This document shows positions 44,594-54,095 of a stretch of 64,000 nt of DNA, piece after piece. The stretch is taken from NCBI RefSeq assembly GCF_027920805.1, contig NZ_JANWOI010000004.1, forward strand, positions 372,001 through 436,000, given 5' to 3'. The first letter of the stretch is position 1. Every line of letters begins with the position of its first letter. The translations under genes and the position numbers were made by a program. Below the pieces are notes generated by a model. It had not been told where the DNA came from, searched no databases, and saw only the letters and a program-made list of their open reading frames with translations. This DNA comes from Govania unica (lineage in GTDB: Bacteria; Pseudomonadota; Alphaproteobacteria; Sphingomonadales; Govanellaceae).

Positions 44594-45844
44594 ATGCAAA
44601 TGGCGACGACTTTCGACGATATGAAACTCATGCAGCATTTATCCATGCTAGGTGGCGAAGATGCTGGAGCGGAAGAAACATTTAATTGCATAACAGGATT
44701 GGCGGCCCGGTTGCTCGGCGCTCCTTTTGCCTTGGTGTCTCTTATGGAGGAGAGCCGGAATTGCCTGAAATCCCACCATGGCTTTGAGGCCAACGACATT
44801 CAGGGCAATTGGGAGTTCTTCTCCCAGACGCTGCTCTCTGAGGACATTCTGATTGTTCCAAACGCCACCGCCGATGATCGTTTCCGGTTCAATCCGTTGG
44901 TGATCGGGGAGCCGCATGTGCGGTTTTATGCGGGCATTCCGCTGCGGTCGCGTGACGGCCAGACTTATGGGACGCTCAGCGTTGTGGATCAGGTTCCACG
45001 GTCCGGGCTGTCGGACATGCAGCGCAAGATCCTGCGGGAACTTGCCGGAATGGTCATAAATGGTCTTGGTGCCGACCAGGCGGTCAAGCAGATGCGCCAG
45101 GGCTTTGATGAGCAACAGGATCTTTTGGAACGATCTCAAAATCTCTGTCGTGCCAAAAGTGATTTTCTCGCCCATCTCAGCCATGAGCTGCGCAATCCCC
45201 TGAATGCCGTGCTCGGGTATACGGATCTTATGTTGTCGGCACCGCATGGGCCGCTCGGCGATACGCGCTATCGCGATTACATGTTGGCTGTTCAGGCCAG
45301 CGGCAGCCATATGCTGTCCCTGGTGACCGATATTCTCGAATTTGCAAAACTTGAAAGTGGTGGCGTAAAGCTGACGTTTGAGATGTTCGACCTGCACGAG
45401 CTGTTCCATCAGACGCAGCAAATGCTTGCCCGGAGCGCAGAAGAAAAGGGCGTATTCCTCCTGTTTCCCGAAGCGCCAGAGGGGAAGCCGTCGGCTGTGA
45501 TCGAAGCGGATGTGGTCAAGGTCCGCCAGATTCTGATCAATCTCGTCTCGAACGCCATAAAATTCACCCCCGCCGGCGGTCTGATCACGCTGCAATTGGA
45601 GCAGACAGGGGACAAGATGGTGCGCTTCAAGGTTAAGGACACAGGAATCGGCATCGCGCCCGAGAATATGGAGCGGGTGATGGCGCCTTTCGGACAGGTG
45701 GCGGGAGCAGCGTCGCATGAAGGCTTTGGCCTCGGTCTGCCGATCACCAAGGGGCTGATCGAGCGCCATGGCGGACGGTTGCATATCAGCAGCACGCCCG
45801 GCGTCGGGACCGAAGTGGAAGTGCAGTTGCCGTGCCGACACTGA
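44594..45844 (+). CDS. GAF-domain sensor histidine kinase
   Basis: 416 residues, no membrane segment. GAF domain in residues 20-165 (CITGLAARLLGAPFALVSLMEE; FYAGIPLRSRDGQTYGTLSVVD), then HisKA with phospho-acceptor HLSHELRNPLNAVLGYTDLML and HATPase_c with the N box LINLVSNAIKFTPAGG, G1 DTGIGIAPE and G2 GFGLGLPITKGLIERHGG. It is a soluble hybrid-free kinase; no response-regulator gene is beside it, so partners are unknown. ATG candidates at 44594 and 44600; 44594 is kept. Ends in a terminator. Confidence 0.92.
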   Translation: MQMATTFDDMKLMQHLSMLGGEDAGAEETFNCITGLAARLLGAPFALVSLMEESRNCLKSHHGFEANDIQGNWEFFSQTLLSEDILIVPNATADDRFRFNPLVIGEPHVRFYAGIPLRSRDGQTYGTLSVVDQVPRSGLSDMQRKILRELAGMVINGLGADQAVKQMRQGFDEQQDLLERSQNLCRAKSDFLAHLSHELRNPLNAVLGYTDLMLSAPHGPLGDTRYRDYMLAVQASGSHMLSLVTDILEFAKLESGGVKLTFEMFDLHELFHQTQQMLARSAEEKGVFLLFPEAPEGKPSAVIEADVVKVRQILINLVSNAIKFTPAGGLITLQLEQTGDKMVRFKVKDTGIGIAPENMERVMAPFGQVAGAASHEGFGLGLPITKGLIERHGGRLHISSTPGVGTEVEVQLPCRH

Positions 45845-45867
45845 AGGAGGGCAGCGCTTCCGGACAT

Positions 45868-45901
45868 ATAAAAGGCGCGGTGTCAGGACCGCGCCTTTTA
45901 T
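45868..45901. terminator. bidirectional terminator between kinase and entericidin
   Basis: ATAAAAGGCGCGGT pairs with ACCGCGCCTTTTAT around GTCAGG; A and T tracts lie on both sides, so it can end transcripts from either strand. Confidence 0.85.
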
Positions 45902-45919
45902 GGTTACTCAGTCTCGATG

Positions 45920-46051
45920 TCAGTTTTTGCCAGCGCGCTCAATGGCCTTGCCGCCGGATTTGATGTCCTTGCCGACGCCTTCCACGGTGTTGCAGGCAAC
46001 AAGCGTCAGGGCCACGGGCACAAGCAGGATTGCAGTGATAAGCTTTTTCAA
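45920..46051 (-). CDS. entericidin-type small lipoprotein
   Basis: 43 residues, too short for simple ORF listing. TTG start at 46051 with GAGGAG seven bases upstream. The product begins MKKLITAILLVPVALTLVAC with a lipobox LVAC; the cysteine is followed by NTVEGVGKDIKSGGKAIERAGKN, the entericidin (EcnA/EcnB) pattern. Mature protein would be a tiny, outer-membrane-anchored lipopeptide. Entericidins are linked to stationary-phase or envelope stress in enterobacteria; no partner gene is here. Confidence 0.85.
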   Translation of the reverse strand: MKKLITAILLVPVALTLVACNTVEGVGKDIKSGGKAIERAGKN

Positions 46052-46297
46052 AAGTCCACTCCTCGAACAGCGTCATAAAAATCCTGGGGGTCGGATGATC
46101 ACATGTCGATCCGAGGCCCCGATTTCACCCCTGAAGTTGGCCGATTTTACGGCACTGTCAAAGTGTTTTCCGCAAGCTTCCACATAATTCTTGCGCCCAT
46201 CGCAGCCCGCCTTCAGGGCGCAGCGATTTGCGGACCAGGGTCTTTGCAGCTTATGTTAAAGCTCAACGGCATGTGATCCTTATGAGCGGGGTAGTCT

Positions 46298-47275
46298 GTG
46301 ACAGATGACGGTCTGATTTTTGCTTATCGGCTGGATGGTCAAGGTGGCGGCACGCCCCTCAGTCTCGCCGAGGTGACGACGCTTCCGCAGCCAACCGACC
46401 CCTGGGTCTGGGCGCATTTTGACGGCAGCACAGCAGCCGCCAAGGCGTGGCTCGAACAAGAGAGCGGCCTGCCTGCCCTGGTCATTGCGGCCTTGCTGAA
46501 GGAAAGAACCCGGCCGCGGGTGGAGGTTTTCGAAGAAGAAGGCGTGCTGATCAATCTGCGCGGCACCAACAGCGCGGAAAATGCCGTGCCTGAGGATATG
46601 GTCTCGGTGCGGCTGTGGATCAGCGGCCGCCGGGTGATCACTGTGCGTCTTCGGCCTTTGCGGACGGTGAATGACCTGCGTGATCGGATTGAGGCCCATG
46701 TGGGGCCAAGATCCGGCGGCGATGTCCTGACCTCGCTGGCGCTGTCGCTGATCGATCGCATGAGTCCCATTCTCGAAGCCCTGAATATTCAGCTCGACCT
46801 CGCCGAAGACAGCCTGATCCATCAACCGAAGCTCGATCTGCGGCGGCGCATTGTGACGGTGCGACGGCGGGTCATCATGATGCGCCGTCATATCGCCCCG
46901 CAGCGCGAGGTGGTGGCGGTTCTGAAAAACAGTCATGCCACCTGGTTCACGGTCAATGACCGGCGTCATCTGCATGAAGCCTATGACCGCATGGCGCTTT
47001 ATGTGGATGATCTCGATACCATGCGGGAACGGTCGCAGATCATTCAGGATGAGCTGACGAGCTACATGAATGCCCGGCTCAACCGCAACACCTATCTGTT
47101 GTCGCTGATCGCCTCGATTTTCCTGCCGCTGACCTTTGTCACCGGCTTGTTCGGCATCAATGTGGGCGGCATTCCGGGGTCGGACAATCCGTCGGCCTTT
47201 GGTTGGTTCGTGGGCTCTCTGGTGGTGGTGATGGTGATCCAATTTGTTGTTCTTCGGGCGATCAAATGGTTCTGA
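46298..47275 (+). CDS. zntB: CorA-superfamily zinc transporter ZntB
   Basis: 325 residues. Cytosolic N-terminal domain (GLIFAYRLDGQGGG; PWVWAHFDGSTAAAKAWL; RVEVFEEEGVLINLRG) is of the ZntB type; two C-terminal helices with the pore motif GIN (GLFGINVGGIPG) where CorA has GMN. GTG start. ZntB mediates Zn2+ transport coupled to protons; the direction has been debated. The next gene is a zinc-exporting CDF protein, so the pair probably handles zinc. Confidence 0.9.
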   Translation: MTDDGLIFAYRLDGQGGGTPLSLAEVTTLPQPTDPWVWAHFDGSTAAAKAWLEQESGLPALVIAALLKERTRPRVEVFEEEGVLINLRGTNSAENAVPEDMVSVRLWISGRRVITVRLRPLRTVNDLRDRIEAHVGPRSGGDVLTSLALSLIDRMSPILEALNIQLDLAEDSLIHQPKLDLRRRIVTVRRRVIMMRRHIAPQREVVAVLKNSHATWFTVNDRRHLHEAYDRMALYVDDLDTMRERSQIIQDELTSYMNARLNRNTYLLSLIASIFLPLTFVTGLFGINVGGIPGSDNPSAFGWFVGSLVVVMVIQFVVLRAIKWF

Positions 47276-47358
47276 GCGGCCTTCGCCAAGGCTCTTGCCT
47301 CTGCCGGGGATGTCTTTAATCTGCGTCTTTGTTCCGTGACTTGCGGAAGCTCCAGGTG

Positions 47359-48321
47359 ATGACAGGACGGATGATGCACGGATCCCATGATCATGGCCAT
47401 GATCACAGCCACGGCCACGGGCACAACCACGACATCCGCGGGGCCGGAGCGGCGGATCTCATCCGCCGTCTGCGGCCGGCCTTTGTCCTGACCTTCGGCT
47501 TCATGATCGCCGAAGCGGTGGGCGGTTATCTGTCGGGGTCTCTCGCACTTCTGGCGGATGCCGGGCACATGTTGACCGATGCCGGGGCGCTCGCCTTGGC
47601 TTTGGCCGGGGTGCGGCTTGCGGCCCGGCCATCCGACAATCGCCGCAGCTATGGCTATGGCCGGGCGCAGGTGCTCGCGGCTTTTGTCAATGCGATCACC
47701 TTGTTAGGGGTGACGGTCTGGATCGTGTTCGAAGCCTTCCGCCGTTTTCAGCAACCCCATGAGGTGCTGGCCAAGCCCATGCTGGTGGTTGCGGTGCTCG
47801 GGTTGCTCGTCAATATTCTGGTGTTTGCCATCCTCCATCGCGGCGACCGCAACAATCTCAATCTGCGCGGGGCCTGGCTGCATGTCATCGGCGACATGCT
47901 CGGCTCGGTCGGGGCCATTATCGCCGCCATCGTCATCATGCTGACCGGCTGGACTCCGATCGATCCGATTCTGTCGGTGTTCATGGCCTTGCTGATTTGC
48001 GGCGGGGCGATCAACCTCCTCAGGCGGTCGGGGCATATTCTGCTTGAAGGCGCGCCGCCGGTGGCGGATGAAGCGACACTTTCGGCCCATCTCCTCGAAT
48101 CCGTGCCGGGGGTCGAGGACATTCATCACGTTCATCTCTGGATGCTGACGGAAAACGAGCCGCTGGTGACCCTCCACGCCCGCATCACGGCGGAGGCCAA
48201 CGCGGACGAGACCCTGCAGGCCATCAAGACGGCGCTCACCACGGCCTTCGGGCTGACCCATGTGACGGTGCAGATCGAACGCGGCGAGGTCTGCCCGGAC
48301 GGCGAACAGCACCAGGCATGA
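47359..48321 (+). CDS. cation diffusion facilitator (CzcD/ZitB-like) zinc exporter
   Basis: About 320 residues. Histidine-rich cytosolic N-terminus (HGSHDHGHDHSHGHGHNHD), six transmembrane segments with the CDF metal site residues in LADAGHMLTDAGALALAL and HVIGDMLGSVGAI, and a C-terminal cytosolic metal domain ending VTVQIERGEVCPDG. Exports Zn2+ (or Cd2+/Co2+) in exchange for H+. ATG at 47359 with GGAAG upstream is favoured over TTG at 47329; 47371/47374 are also possible. Follows zntB by about 80 bases. Confidence 0.92.
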   Translation: MTGRMMHGSHDHGHDHSHGHGHNHDIRGAGAADLIRRLRPAFVLTFGFMIAEAVGGYLSGSLALLADAGHMLTDAGALALALAGVRLAARPSDNRRSYGYGRAQVLAAFVNAITLLGVTVWIVFEAFRRFQQPHEVLAKPMLVVAVLGLLVNILVFAILHRGDRNNLNLRGAWLHVIGDMLGSVGAIIAAIVIMLTGWTPIDPILSVFMALLICGGAINLLRRSGHILLEGAPPVADEATLSAHLLESVPGVEDIHHVHLWMLTENEPLVTLHARITAEANADETLQAIKTALTTAFGLTHVTVQIERGEVCPDGEQHQA

Positions 48322-48398
48322 GCGCGTCAGCAAAGGGTCTTGCGATCAGGGGCCGCAATCCCTAGGTTATGGCCGATTTTGTTTGATGGAGACGCGCC

Positions 48399-49430
48399 TT
48401 GTCCAACACCCGAGCCGATATCCTGTGCCCGCCCGCCGAATGGGCGCCTCATACCGCCGTCTGGTCGGCCTGGCCAAGCCATGGCGATCTGTGGCTTGAG
48501 GATCTCGAACCGGCCCGGGCTGAGGTGGCGGCGCTGTTCCGCGCCATCGCCGATCTGGACCCGGCCACCGGCAAACCGCGCGGCGAAGCACTCCATATCC
48601 TCGCCCATGGGGCCGAAGCCGTGGCCTCCGCCGAAGCCGCGCTCGCCGGGACCGGGGCTAAGGTCTATGACAGCGCGTTCGGCGATATCTGGCTGCGTGA
48701 CACCGGGCCGATTTTCACCGCCATCGGCGGCAAGCTGACCGGCGTTGGTTTCGGCTTCAACGGCTGGGGCGGGAAATATGATCTCCCCGACGACAACGAC
48801 CTGTCGGACCGGGTGAGTAAGTTTGCCGCCGTCCCCTTCCTCAAAAACGACTGGATTCTCGAAGGCGGCGCCATTGACGGCGATGGCAGCGGGATGATCG
48901 TCACCACCCGCCAGTGTCTGCTCAACCCGAACCGCAATCCGGACCTGTCTCAGGCCGATGTGGAACAGCGCCTGAAAGACTCGCTCGGCATCACCCGGGT
49001 GGTCTGGCTCGGCGACGGGCTTTTGAACGATCACACCGACGGCCATGTGGACAATCTCGCCCGTTTCGTCGCCCCCGGCGTTGTCGCCATCATGGCCCCA
49101 AGCGGCGAGGATGACCCGAACGCCGAAATCTATGCCGAAACCCGTCGCGTGCTCGAAGCCGAAGGCCTCAAGGTGGCGCTCATCCCGTCTCCCGGCCTGA
49201 TCGCCGACGAAGACGGCGAGCCGATCCCGGCGAGCTATATGAATTTCTACATCGGCAACACAACCGTTGTGGTCCCGGTTTATGGCAGCGACTATGACGA
49301 TGCGGCGGTGGCCGCCATCGCCCAGCTGTTCCCCGGCCGCCGCACCATCGGATTGCCTGCGGGCCACGTGTTGACCGGCGGCGGCTCGTTCCATTGCATC
49401 ACCCAGCAGCAGCCGGTTTTGGGAGCCTGA
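48399..49430 (+). CDS. aguA: agmatine deiminase
   Basis: 343 residues, peptidyl-arginine-deiminase fold. Converts agmatine to N-carbamoylputrescine and ammonia. Begins with TTG. Signature pieces: MPAEW-like [64 protein letters not shown] and the catalytic cysteine near residue 333 ([13 protein letters not shown]). Two bases before aguB; the two form the classical agmatine-to-putrescine route. Confidence 0.96.
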   Translation: MSNTRADILCPPAEWAPHTAVWSAWPSHGDLWLEDLEPARAEVAALFRAIADLDPATGKPRGEALHILAHGAEAVASAEAALAGTGAKVYDSAFGDIWLRDTGPIFTAIGGKLTGVGFGFNGWGGKYDLPDDNDLSDRVSKFAAVPFLKNDWILEGGAIDGDGSGMIVTTRQCLLNPNRNPDLSQADVEQRLKDSLGITRVVWLGDGLLNDHTDGHVDNLARFVAPGVVAIMAPSGEDDPNAEIYAETRRVLEAEGLKVALIPSPGLIADEDGEPIPASYMNFYIGNTTVVVPVYGSDYDDAAVAAIAQLFPGRRTIGLPAGHVLTGGGSFHCITQQQPVLGA

Positions 49431-49432
49431 AC

Positions 49433-50281
49433 ATGACCGAGATCACCGTCGCCGCCCTGCAGCTGAGCTTCACCGACGATATGAAGGCCGATATCGCCAA
49501 CACCGCCACGCTCGTGATCGAAGCCGCCGGGAAGGGCGCCGACGTCATCCTGCCGCCGGAGCTGTTCCAGGGCTACTATTTCTGCCGTCACGAGCATGAA
49601 AGCTTTTTTGCCCGCGCCTATCCGGTGGCTGAACATCCGGCGGTGATCGAAATGCAAAGGATCGCCCGCGCCCATAAGGTGGCCATCCCGACCTCGATCT
49701 TCGAACGCGACGGACCGCATTATTACAACACCCTGGTCATGATCGACGAGATGGGCGAGATCATGGGCATCTACCGCAAAAGCCACATCCCCGACGGCCC
49801 GGGCTATGAGGAAAAATATTATTTCCGCCCCGGCAACACCGGCTTCAAAGTCTGGAAAACCCGCAAGGCCACCATCGGCGTCGGCATCTGCTGGGACCAA
49901 TGGTATCCGGAGGTCGCCCGCGCCATGATGCTGATGGGGGCGGAGGTCCTGTTCTACCCGACCGCCATCGGCTCGGAGCCCGAAGAACCCGAACTCGACA
50001 CCCGCCGCATGTGGCAACGCGCCATGATCGGCCACGCGGTGTCCAACATCGTGCCCGTGGTGGCCGCCAACCGCATCGGCACCGAAGAAGGCCAAAGTTT
50101 TTACGGCCATTCCTTCGTAACCAACCATTTCGGCGACATCACCGCCGAACTGCAACCTGGTGAAGAAGGCGTTCTGGTGGAAACCTTAAACCTAGCCAAA
50201 GCCCACGAAAAACGCGCCGCCTTCGGCTTCTTCCGAGACCGCCGCCCGGAACTGTATGGAAGGCTGGCACAGGATATCTGA
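49433..50281 (+). CDS. aguB: N-carbamoylputrescine amidase
   Basis: 282 residues, nitrilase superfamily. Hydrolyses N-carbamoylputrescine to putrescine, CO2 and NH3. Catalytic triad Glu43 (LPPELFQGYYF), Lys116 (YRKSHIPDGPGYEEKYYF) and Cys153 (GVGICWDQWYPEVAR) present. The ATG two bases after aguA is used; the longer frame is within aguA. The stop at 50281 leads into a repeat-rich gap. Confidence 0.95.
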   Translation: MTEITVAALQLSFTDDMKADIANTATLVIEAAGKGADVILPPELFQGYYFCRHEHESFFARAYPVAEHPAVIEMQRIARAHKVAIPTSIFERDGPHYYNTLVMIDEMGEIMGIYRKSHIPDGPGYEEKYYFRPGNTGFKVWKTRKATIGVGICWDQWYPEVARAMMLMGAEVLFYPTAIGSEPEEPELDTRRMWQRAMIGHAVSNIVPVVAANRIGTEEGQSFYGHSFVTNHFGDITAELQPGEEGVLVETLNLAKAHEKRAAFGFFRDRRPELYGRLAQDI

Positions 50282-50333
50282 GCCGGAGATTCCCTGTCGT
50301 TTCTGCCTTCCCCTGTTATTCCTACCTTCCCCT

Positions 50334-50781
50334 GTCATTGCCGGGCTCGACCCGGCAATCCATCTGTTCGCCGCTCAGTCGGTTGAACCATGGATTACCG
50401 GGTCAAGCCCGGTAATGACAACAAGAGTCATAGATACCCGTCATCGCGAGCCGCGTAAGCGGCGCGGCGATCCAGGCCTTTGGAGCCACCTGTGAAGCGG
50501 CGAGACTGGATTGCTTCGGCTACGCCTCGCAATGACGAGGCTTTCCGAGATGGCAGCTCGCCCTCCATCCCCCAAACCTGTCATTGCCGGGCTTGACCCG
50601 GCAATCCATCTGTCCGCCACTCAGTCGGTTGAACCATGGATTACCGGGTCAAGCCCGGTAATGACAATAAGAGTTAGAGATGGCGTCATCGCGAGCCGCG
50701 TAAGCGGCGTGGCGATCCAGTCCTTCGGCCCCGCCTGTGAAACGGCGAGACTGGATTGCTTCGGCTACGCCTCGCAATGAC
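50334..50781. repeat. tandem duplication of a composite palindromic-repeat unit
   Basis: The 511-base gap after aguB contains two copies of a composite unit at a step of about 245 bases. Each has an inverted pair of the GTCATTGCCGGGCTTGACCCGG family (50334 and 50392; 50580 and 50637), then an inverted pair of the GTCATCGCGAGCCGCGTAAG / CTGGATTGCTTCGG family (50440 and 50506; 50685 and 50751). Spacers between copies are also similar. Not CRISPR: units are inverted pairs with conserved spacers and no cas genes. Confidence 0.9.
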
Positions 50782-50792
50782 AGCCGTCCCAC

Positions 50793-51257
50793 TCAGATAT
50801 GACAACTCGCTAGGCCGCGTTTTTCCAGGTAGCGCTGGTGATAATCCTCGGCTGGATAAAATGTCGCGGCGGGGGTGATTTCGGTGACGATGGGGCGGGT
50901 GAAGCGGTCGGCCCAGCGGGCTTTTGAACCTACCGCAGCATCGCGTTGGGCGTCGGAATAATAATAGATCGCCGAACGGTACTGGCTGCCCACATCCGGT
51001 CCCTGCCGGTTCAAGGTGGTAGGGTCGTGATTGGCCCAGAACACATCCAAAAGCGCGTCATAGGATATGACCTTCGGGTCGAACGTCACATGCACCACCT
51101 CGGCATGGCCGGTGCTGTCGCTGCAGACCTCTTTATAGGTCGGGTGCTCGGTCCTGCCGCCGCTATAGCCGACAAGGGCGTCGCTTATGCCGGGGGTGTT
51201 GCGAAAGGTGACTTCCACGCCCCAAAAGCAGCCCATGGCGAATGTTGCCTGTTCCAT
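50793..51257 (-). CDS. msrA: peptide-methionine (S)-S-oxide reductase
   Basis: 154 residues. Catalytic cysteine in FAMGCFWGVEVTFRNTPG; YKEVCSDSTGHAEVVHVTFDP and DPTTLNRQGPDVGSQYRSAIYYY are hallmarks. Reduces methionine-S-sulfoxide in the cytoplasm with thioredoxin. AAGGAGA precedes ATG 51257. It is divergent from the ABC transporter operon. Complements the periplasmic MsrPQ of this window. Confidence 0.96.
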   Translation of the reverse strand: MEQATFAMGCFWGVEVTFRNTPGISDALVGYSGGRTEHPTYKEVCSDSTGHAEVVHVTFDPKVISYDALLDVFWANHDPTTLNRQGPDVGSQYRSAIYYYSDAQRDAAVGSKARWADRFTRPIVTEITPAATFYPAEDYHQRYLEKRGLASCHI

Positions 51258-51334
51258 CAGAGTTCTCCTTCGCCGCATATATTGCCGCTATTTTGCCGCT
51301 TGTGCTAGGCTCCCCGGGTAACGAGGGGACGGAT

Positions 51335-52258
51335 ATGTGGGCTTACGCGTTGCGCCGGGGGTTGGCTGCCATTCCGACGCTTTTTGTTATTGTGACGCTG
51401 GCCTTTTTTCTGATGCGGGTGGCGCCGGGCGGGCCGTTTGATGCCGAACGCACCCTGCCTGCCGAGATCGAGGCCAATATCAAGGCCGCCTATCATCTCG
51501 ATAAGCCGCTGATCGTCCAATATGGCATTTATGTCGGCAATCTGCTGCGCGGTGATTTCGGGCCGTCCTATAAATATAAGGACTTCACCGTCGGCGAGCT
51601 GATCGCGGCGGGCTTCCCGGTCAGTCTCAAGATCGGCGGCATGGCTATTCTGCTCGCAAGCCTGCTTGGCATCGCCGCCGGGTCGCTTGCGGCGCTGCGC
51701 CAGAACAGTCGCGTCGATCATCTGGTCATGGGCTTCGCCATGACCGGCATCGCCTTGCCGGGCTATGTGGTGGCGCCGCTCCTTGCGCTCGCTTTCGGGG
51801 TTTATCTCAAATGGTTGCCGGTGGCCGGATGGAATACCGGCGGCTGGCGGGAAATGGTGCTGCCGGTGACGGCGCTGACCTTGCCCTATCTCGCCTATAT
51901 CGCCCGCCTCACGCGCGGCAGCATGATCGAGGTGCTGCATGCGAATTACATCCGCACAGCGCGGGCCAAGGGCTTACCCATGCATCGCATCCTCACGCAT
52001 CACGCCCTGAAGGCGGCGCTGATGCCGGTCGTGAGTTTTCTTGGACCGGCGATCGCGGGGATCATCACCGGCTCGGTGGTGATTGAACAGATTTTCGGGC
52101 TGCCCGGCATCGGCCGGTATTTCGTGCAAGGAGCGCTCAATCGCGATTATACCCTGGTGCTTGGGGTGGTGATCTTTTATGCGGTGCTGATCATGCTGCT
52201 CAATCTCGCGGTGGACCTGATCTATGCCCTGCTTGACCCGCGCGTGAGGTACCGATGA
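51335..52258 (+). CDS. oligopeptide-type ABC transporter permease (OppB-like)
   Basis: 307 residues. MWAYALRRGLAAIPTLFVIVTLAFFLMRVAPGGPFDAE is the OppB/DppB N-terminus; six helices follow, with the EAA-type loop ARLTRGSMIEVLHANYIRTARAKGLP and FGLPGIGRYFVQGALNRDYTLV. First gene of a BCDF set with four-base overlaps throughout. The start ATG 51335 is chosen over the upstream in-frame ATG at 51242, which overlaps msrA. Confidence 0.92.
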   Translation: MWAYALRRGLAAIPTLFVIVTLAFFLMRVAPGGPFDAERTLPAEIEANIKAAYHLDKPLIVQYGIYVGNLLRGDFGPSYKYKDFTVGELIAAGFPVSLKIGGMAILLASLLGIAAGSLAALRQNSRVDHLVMGFAMTGIALPGYVVAPLLALAFGVYLKWLPVAGWNTGGWREMVLPVTALTLPYLAYIARLTRGSMIEVLHANYIRTARAKGLPMHRILTHHALKAALMPVVSFLGPAIAGIITGSVVIEQIFGLPGIGRYFVQGALNRDYTLVLGVVIFYAVLIMLLNLAVDLIYALLDPRVRYR

Positions 52259-53118
52259 CCGTTGCCGTCAAGGGCCGCTCGCTGTGGCAGGATGCTTTTC
52301 GTCGTCTCAGTCGCAACAGGGCTGCGGTGGTGGCCGGCGCAATCATCGCCGTGATTGCGCTTTGTGCCATCGTTGGCCCGTTGCTGTCGCCGCATCCGTT
52401 TGATGAACTTTATTTCGATGACGTGGCCCGCGCGCCCTCGCTCGCTGCAGGATACCTGTTCGGCACCGATGCCGTCGGTCGCGATCTTTTTGTGCGCAGT
52501 CTGGTCGGCGCGCGCATATCGCTGCTGGTGGCAATGGCTGCAACCACGGTCAGTCTGGTGATCGGGATTCTTTACGGCGCCACGGCGGGTTATCTCGGCG
52601 GGCGGGTCGACAATCTGATGATGCGCTTTGTCGACATCATGTATGCCTTGCCCTTCATGTTTTTCGTCATTCTTCTGATGGTCCTGTTCGGGCGTAATAT
52701 CATTCTGCTGTTTCTGGCGCTTGGGGCGGTGGAATGGCTGACCATGGCGCGCATCGTGCGTGGCCAGACTCTCAGCCTGCGCCAGAAGGAATTTGTCGAG
52801 GCGGCAGAGGCTGCGGGCGTCGGCCGCTTCATGATCATTGTCCGCCATATCGTGCCCAATCTGCTCGGCCCCATCGTGGTCTATATGACCCTGACCATCC
52901 CACAGGTGATCCTGACCGAAAGCTTCCTGAGCTTTCTTGGCCTCGGTGTGCAGGAACCGCTCACAAGCCTTGGCGTGCTCATCTCCGAAGGCGCGGACGA
53001 GATGGAGACCGCGCCCTGGATGCTGTTGTTCCCGGCGGGCACGCTGGCGCTGCTGTTGTTTTCGTTCAACTTCCTTGGTGACGGGTTGCGCGATGCGCTT
53101 GACCCCAAGGACCGCTGA
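52255..53118 (+). CDS. oligopeptide-type ABC transporter permease (OppC-like)
   Basis: 287 residues with six helices. DDVARAPSLAAGYLFGTDAVGRDLFVRSLVGARISL and the EAA-type loop RIVRGQTLSLRQKEFVEAAEAAG then SFLSFLGLGVQEPLTSLGVLISEGADEM are typical of OppC/DppC. Overlaps the OppB-like gene by four bases and the OppD-like gene by one. Confidence 0.92.
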   Translation: MTVAVKGRSLWQDAFRRLSRNRAAVVAGAIIAVIALCAIVGPLLSPHPFDELYFDDVARAPSLAAGYLFGTDAVGRDLFVRSLVGARISLLVAMAATTVSLVIGILYGATAGYLGGRVDNLMMRFVDIMYALPFMFFVILLMVLFGRNIILLFLALGAVEWLTMARIVRGQTLSLRQKEFVEAAEAAGVGRFMIIVRHIVPNLLGPIVVYMTLTIPQVILTESFLSFLGLGVQEPLTSLGVLISEGADEMETAPWMLLFPAGTLALLLFSFNFLGDGLRDALDPKDR

Positions 53119-54095
53119 TGATGGACGCAGTGCTCAAGGTCGAAAATCTCGGCATCTCCTTCACCACTCCGGACGGTCTGGTGACGGCGGCGACGGAGGT
53201 GAGCTTTTCCATCCGCTCCGGCGATTGCCTCGGCATCGTCGGCGAAAGCGGCTCGGGTAAAAGCCAGATCTTCATGGCCGCCATGGGCTTGCTTGCCACG
53301 AATGGCCGGGCCAGCGGATCGGTGCGTTACAAGGGGCAGGAGCTGCTCGGGCTCGATCCCCGCGCCCTCAATGCCGTGCGCGGCGACCGCATGACGATGA
53401 TTTTTCAGGACCCGATGACGGCGCTCACGCCCCATCTCACCATCGGCACCCAGCTGGCGGAGGTTCTGCTGTTCCACAAGGGCCTCGGGAAGCAGGCGGC
53501 CACGGCGGCGGCCATCGCCATGCTCGACAGCGTGCGCATTCCGGACGCCGCGCGGCGCATGACCCAATATCCTCATGAATTGTCGGGCGGCATGCGTCAG
53601 CGGGTGATGATCGCCATGGCGCTCATGTCGTCCCCGGACCTCGTCATCGCTGATGAACCAACGACCGCCCTCGATGTCACCGTGCAGGCGCAAATTCTGG
53701 TGCTGCTCAAGCGCTTGAAAGATCAAAGCGGGCGGGCGCTCGCGCTCATAACCCATGACCTTGGTCTGGTGGCGGGGCTAGCCGACCGGGTGATGGTGCT
53801 CTATGCGGGGCGGGTGGTCGAAAGCGCCCCCGTGCGCGATATTTTTCATCGCCCCCGCCATCCCTATACGCTGGCGCTGCTGCAATCGCGCCCGGGCCTG
53901 ACGGCGCAACAGGGCGGGCGTCTGGCCGCCATTCCTGGCCAGCCGCCGAACCTGCTGTCACTGCCGCCCGGCTGCGCCTTTGCCGATCGCTGCCCCCATG
54001 TGCATGAGCGCTGTCTGACCACGCGCCCGGAATTGCTTGTGACAGGCCCGGACTCCGCCGCCGCCTGCCATCTTGTGGAGGAGGTGGCAGGATGA
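53118..54095 (+). CDS. oligopeptide-type ABC transporter ATPase (OppD-like)
   Basis: 325 residues. Walker A GESGSGKSQIFM, signature LSGGMRQRVMIAMAL, Walker B LVIADEPTTALDV, and the C-terminal oligopeptide extension with cysteines (LLSLPPGCAFADRCPHVHERC) that in some homologues holds an iron-sulfur cluster. Substrate class of the transporter not deducible. Confidence 0.93.
   Translation: MMDAVLKVENLGISFTTPDGLVTAATEVSFSIRSGDCLGIVGESGSGKSQIFMAAMGLLATNGRASGSVRYKGQELLGLDPRALNAVRGDRMTMIFQDPMTALTPHLTIGTQLAEVLLFHKGLGKQAATAAAIAMLDSVRIPDAARRMTQYPHELSGGMRQRVMIAMALMSSPDLVIADEPTTALDVTVQAQILVLLKRLKDQSGRALALITHDLGLVAGLADRVMVLYAGRVVESAPVRDIFHRPRHPYTLALLQSRPGLTAQQGGRLAAIPGQPPNLLSLPPGCAFADRCPHVHERCLTTRPELLVTGPDSAAACHLVEEVAG

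Noticed and set aside
50334-50781. Possible CRISPR array
   Set aside because: Repeats are inverted pairs of two families with similar spacers, irregular spacing and no cas genes.
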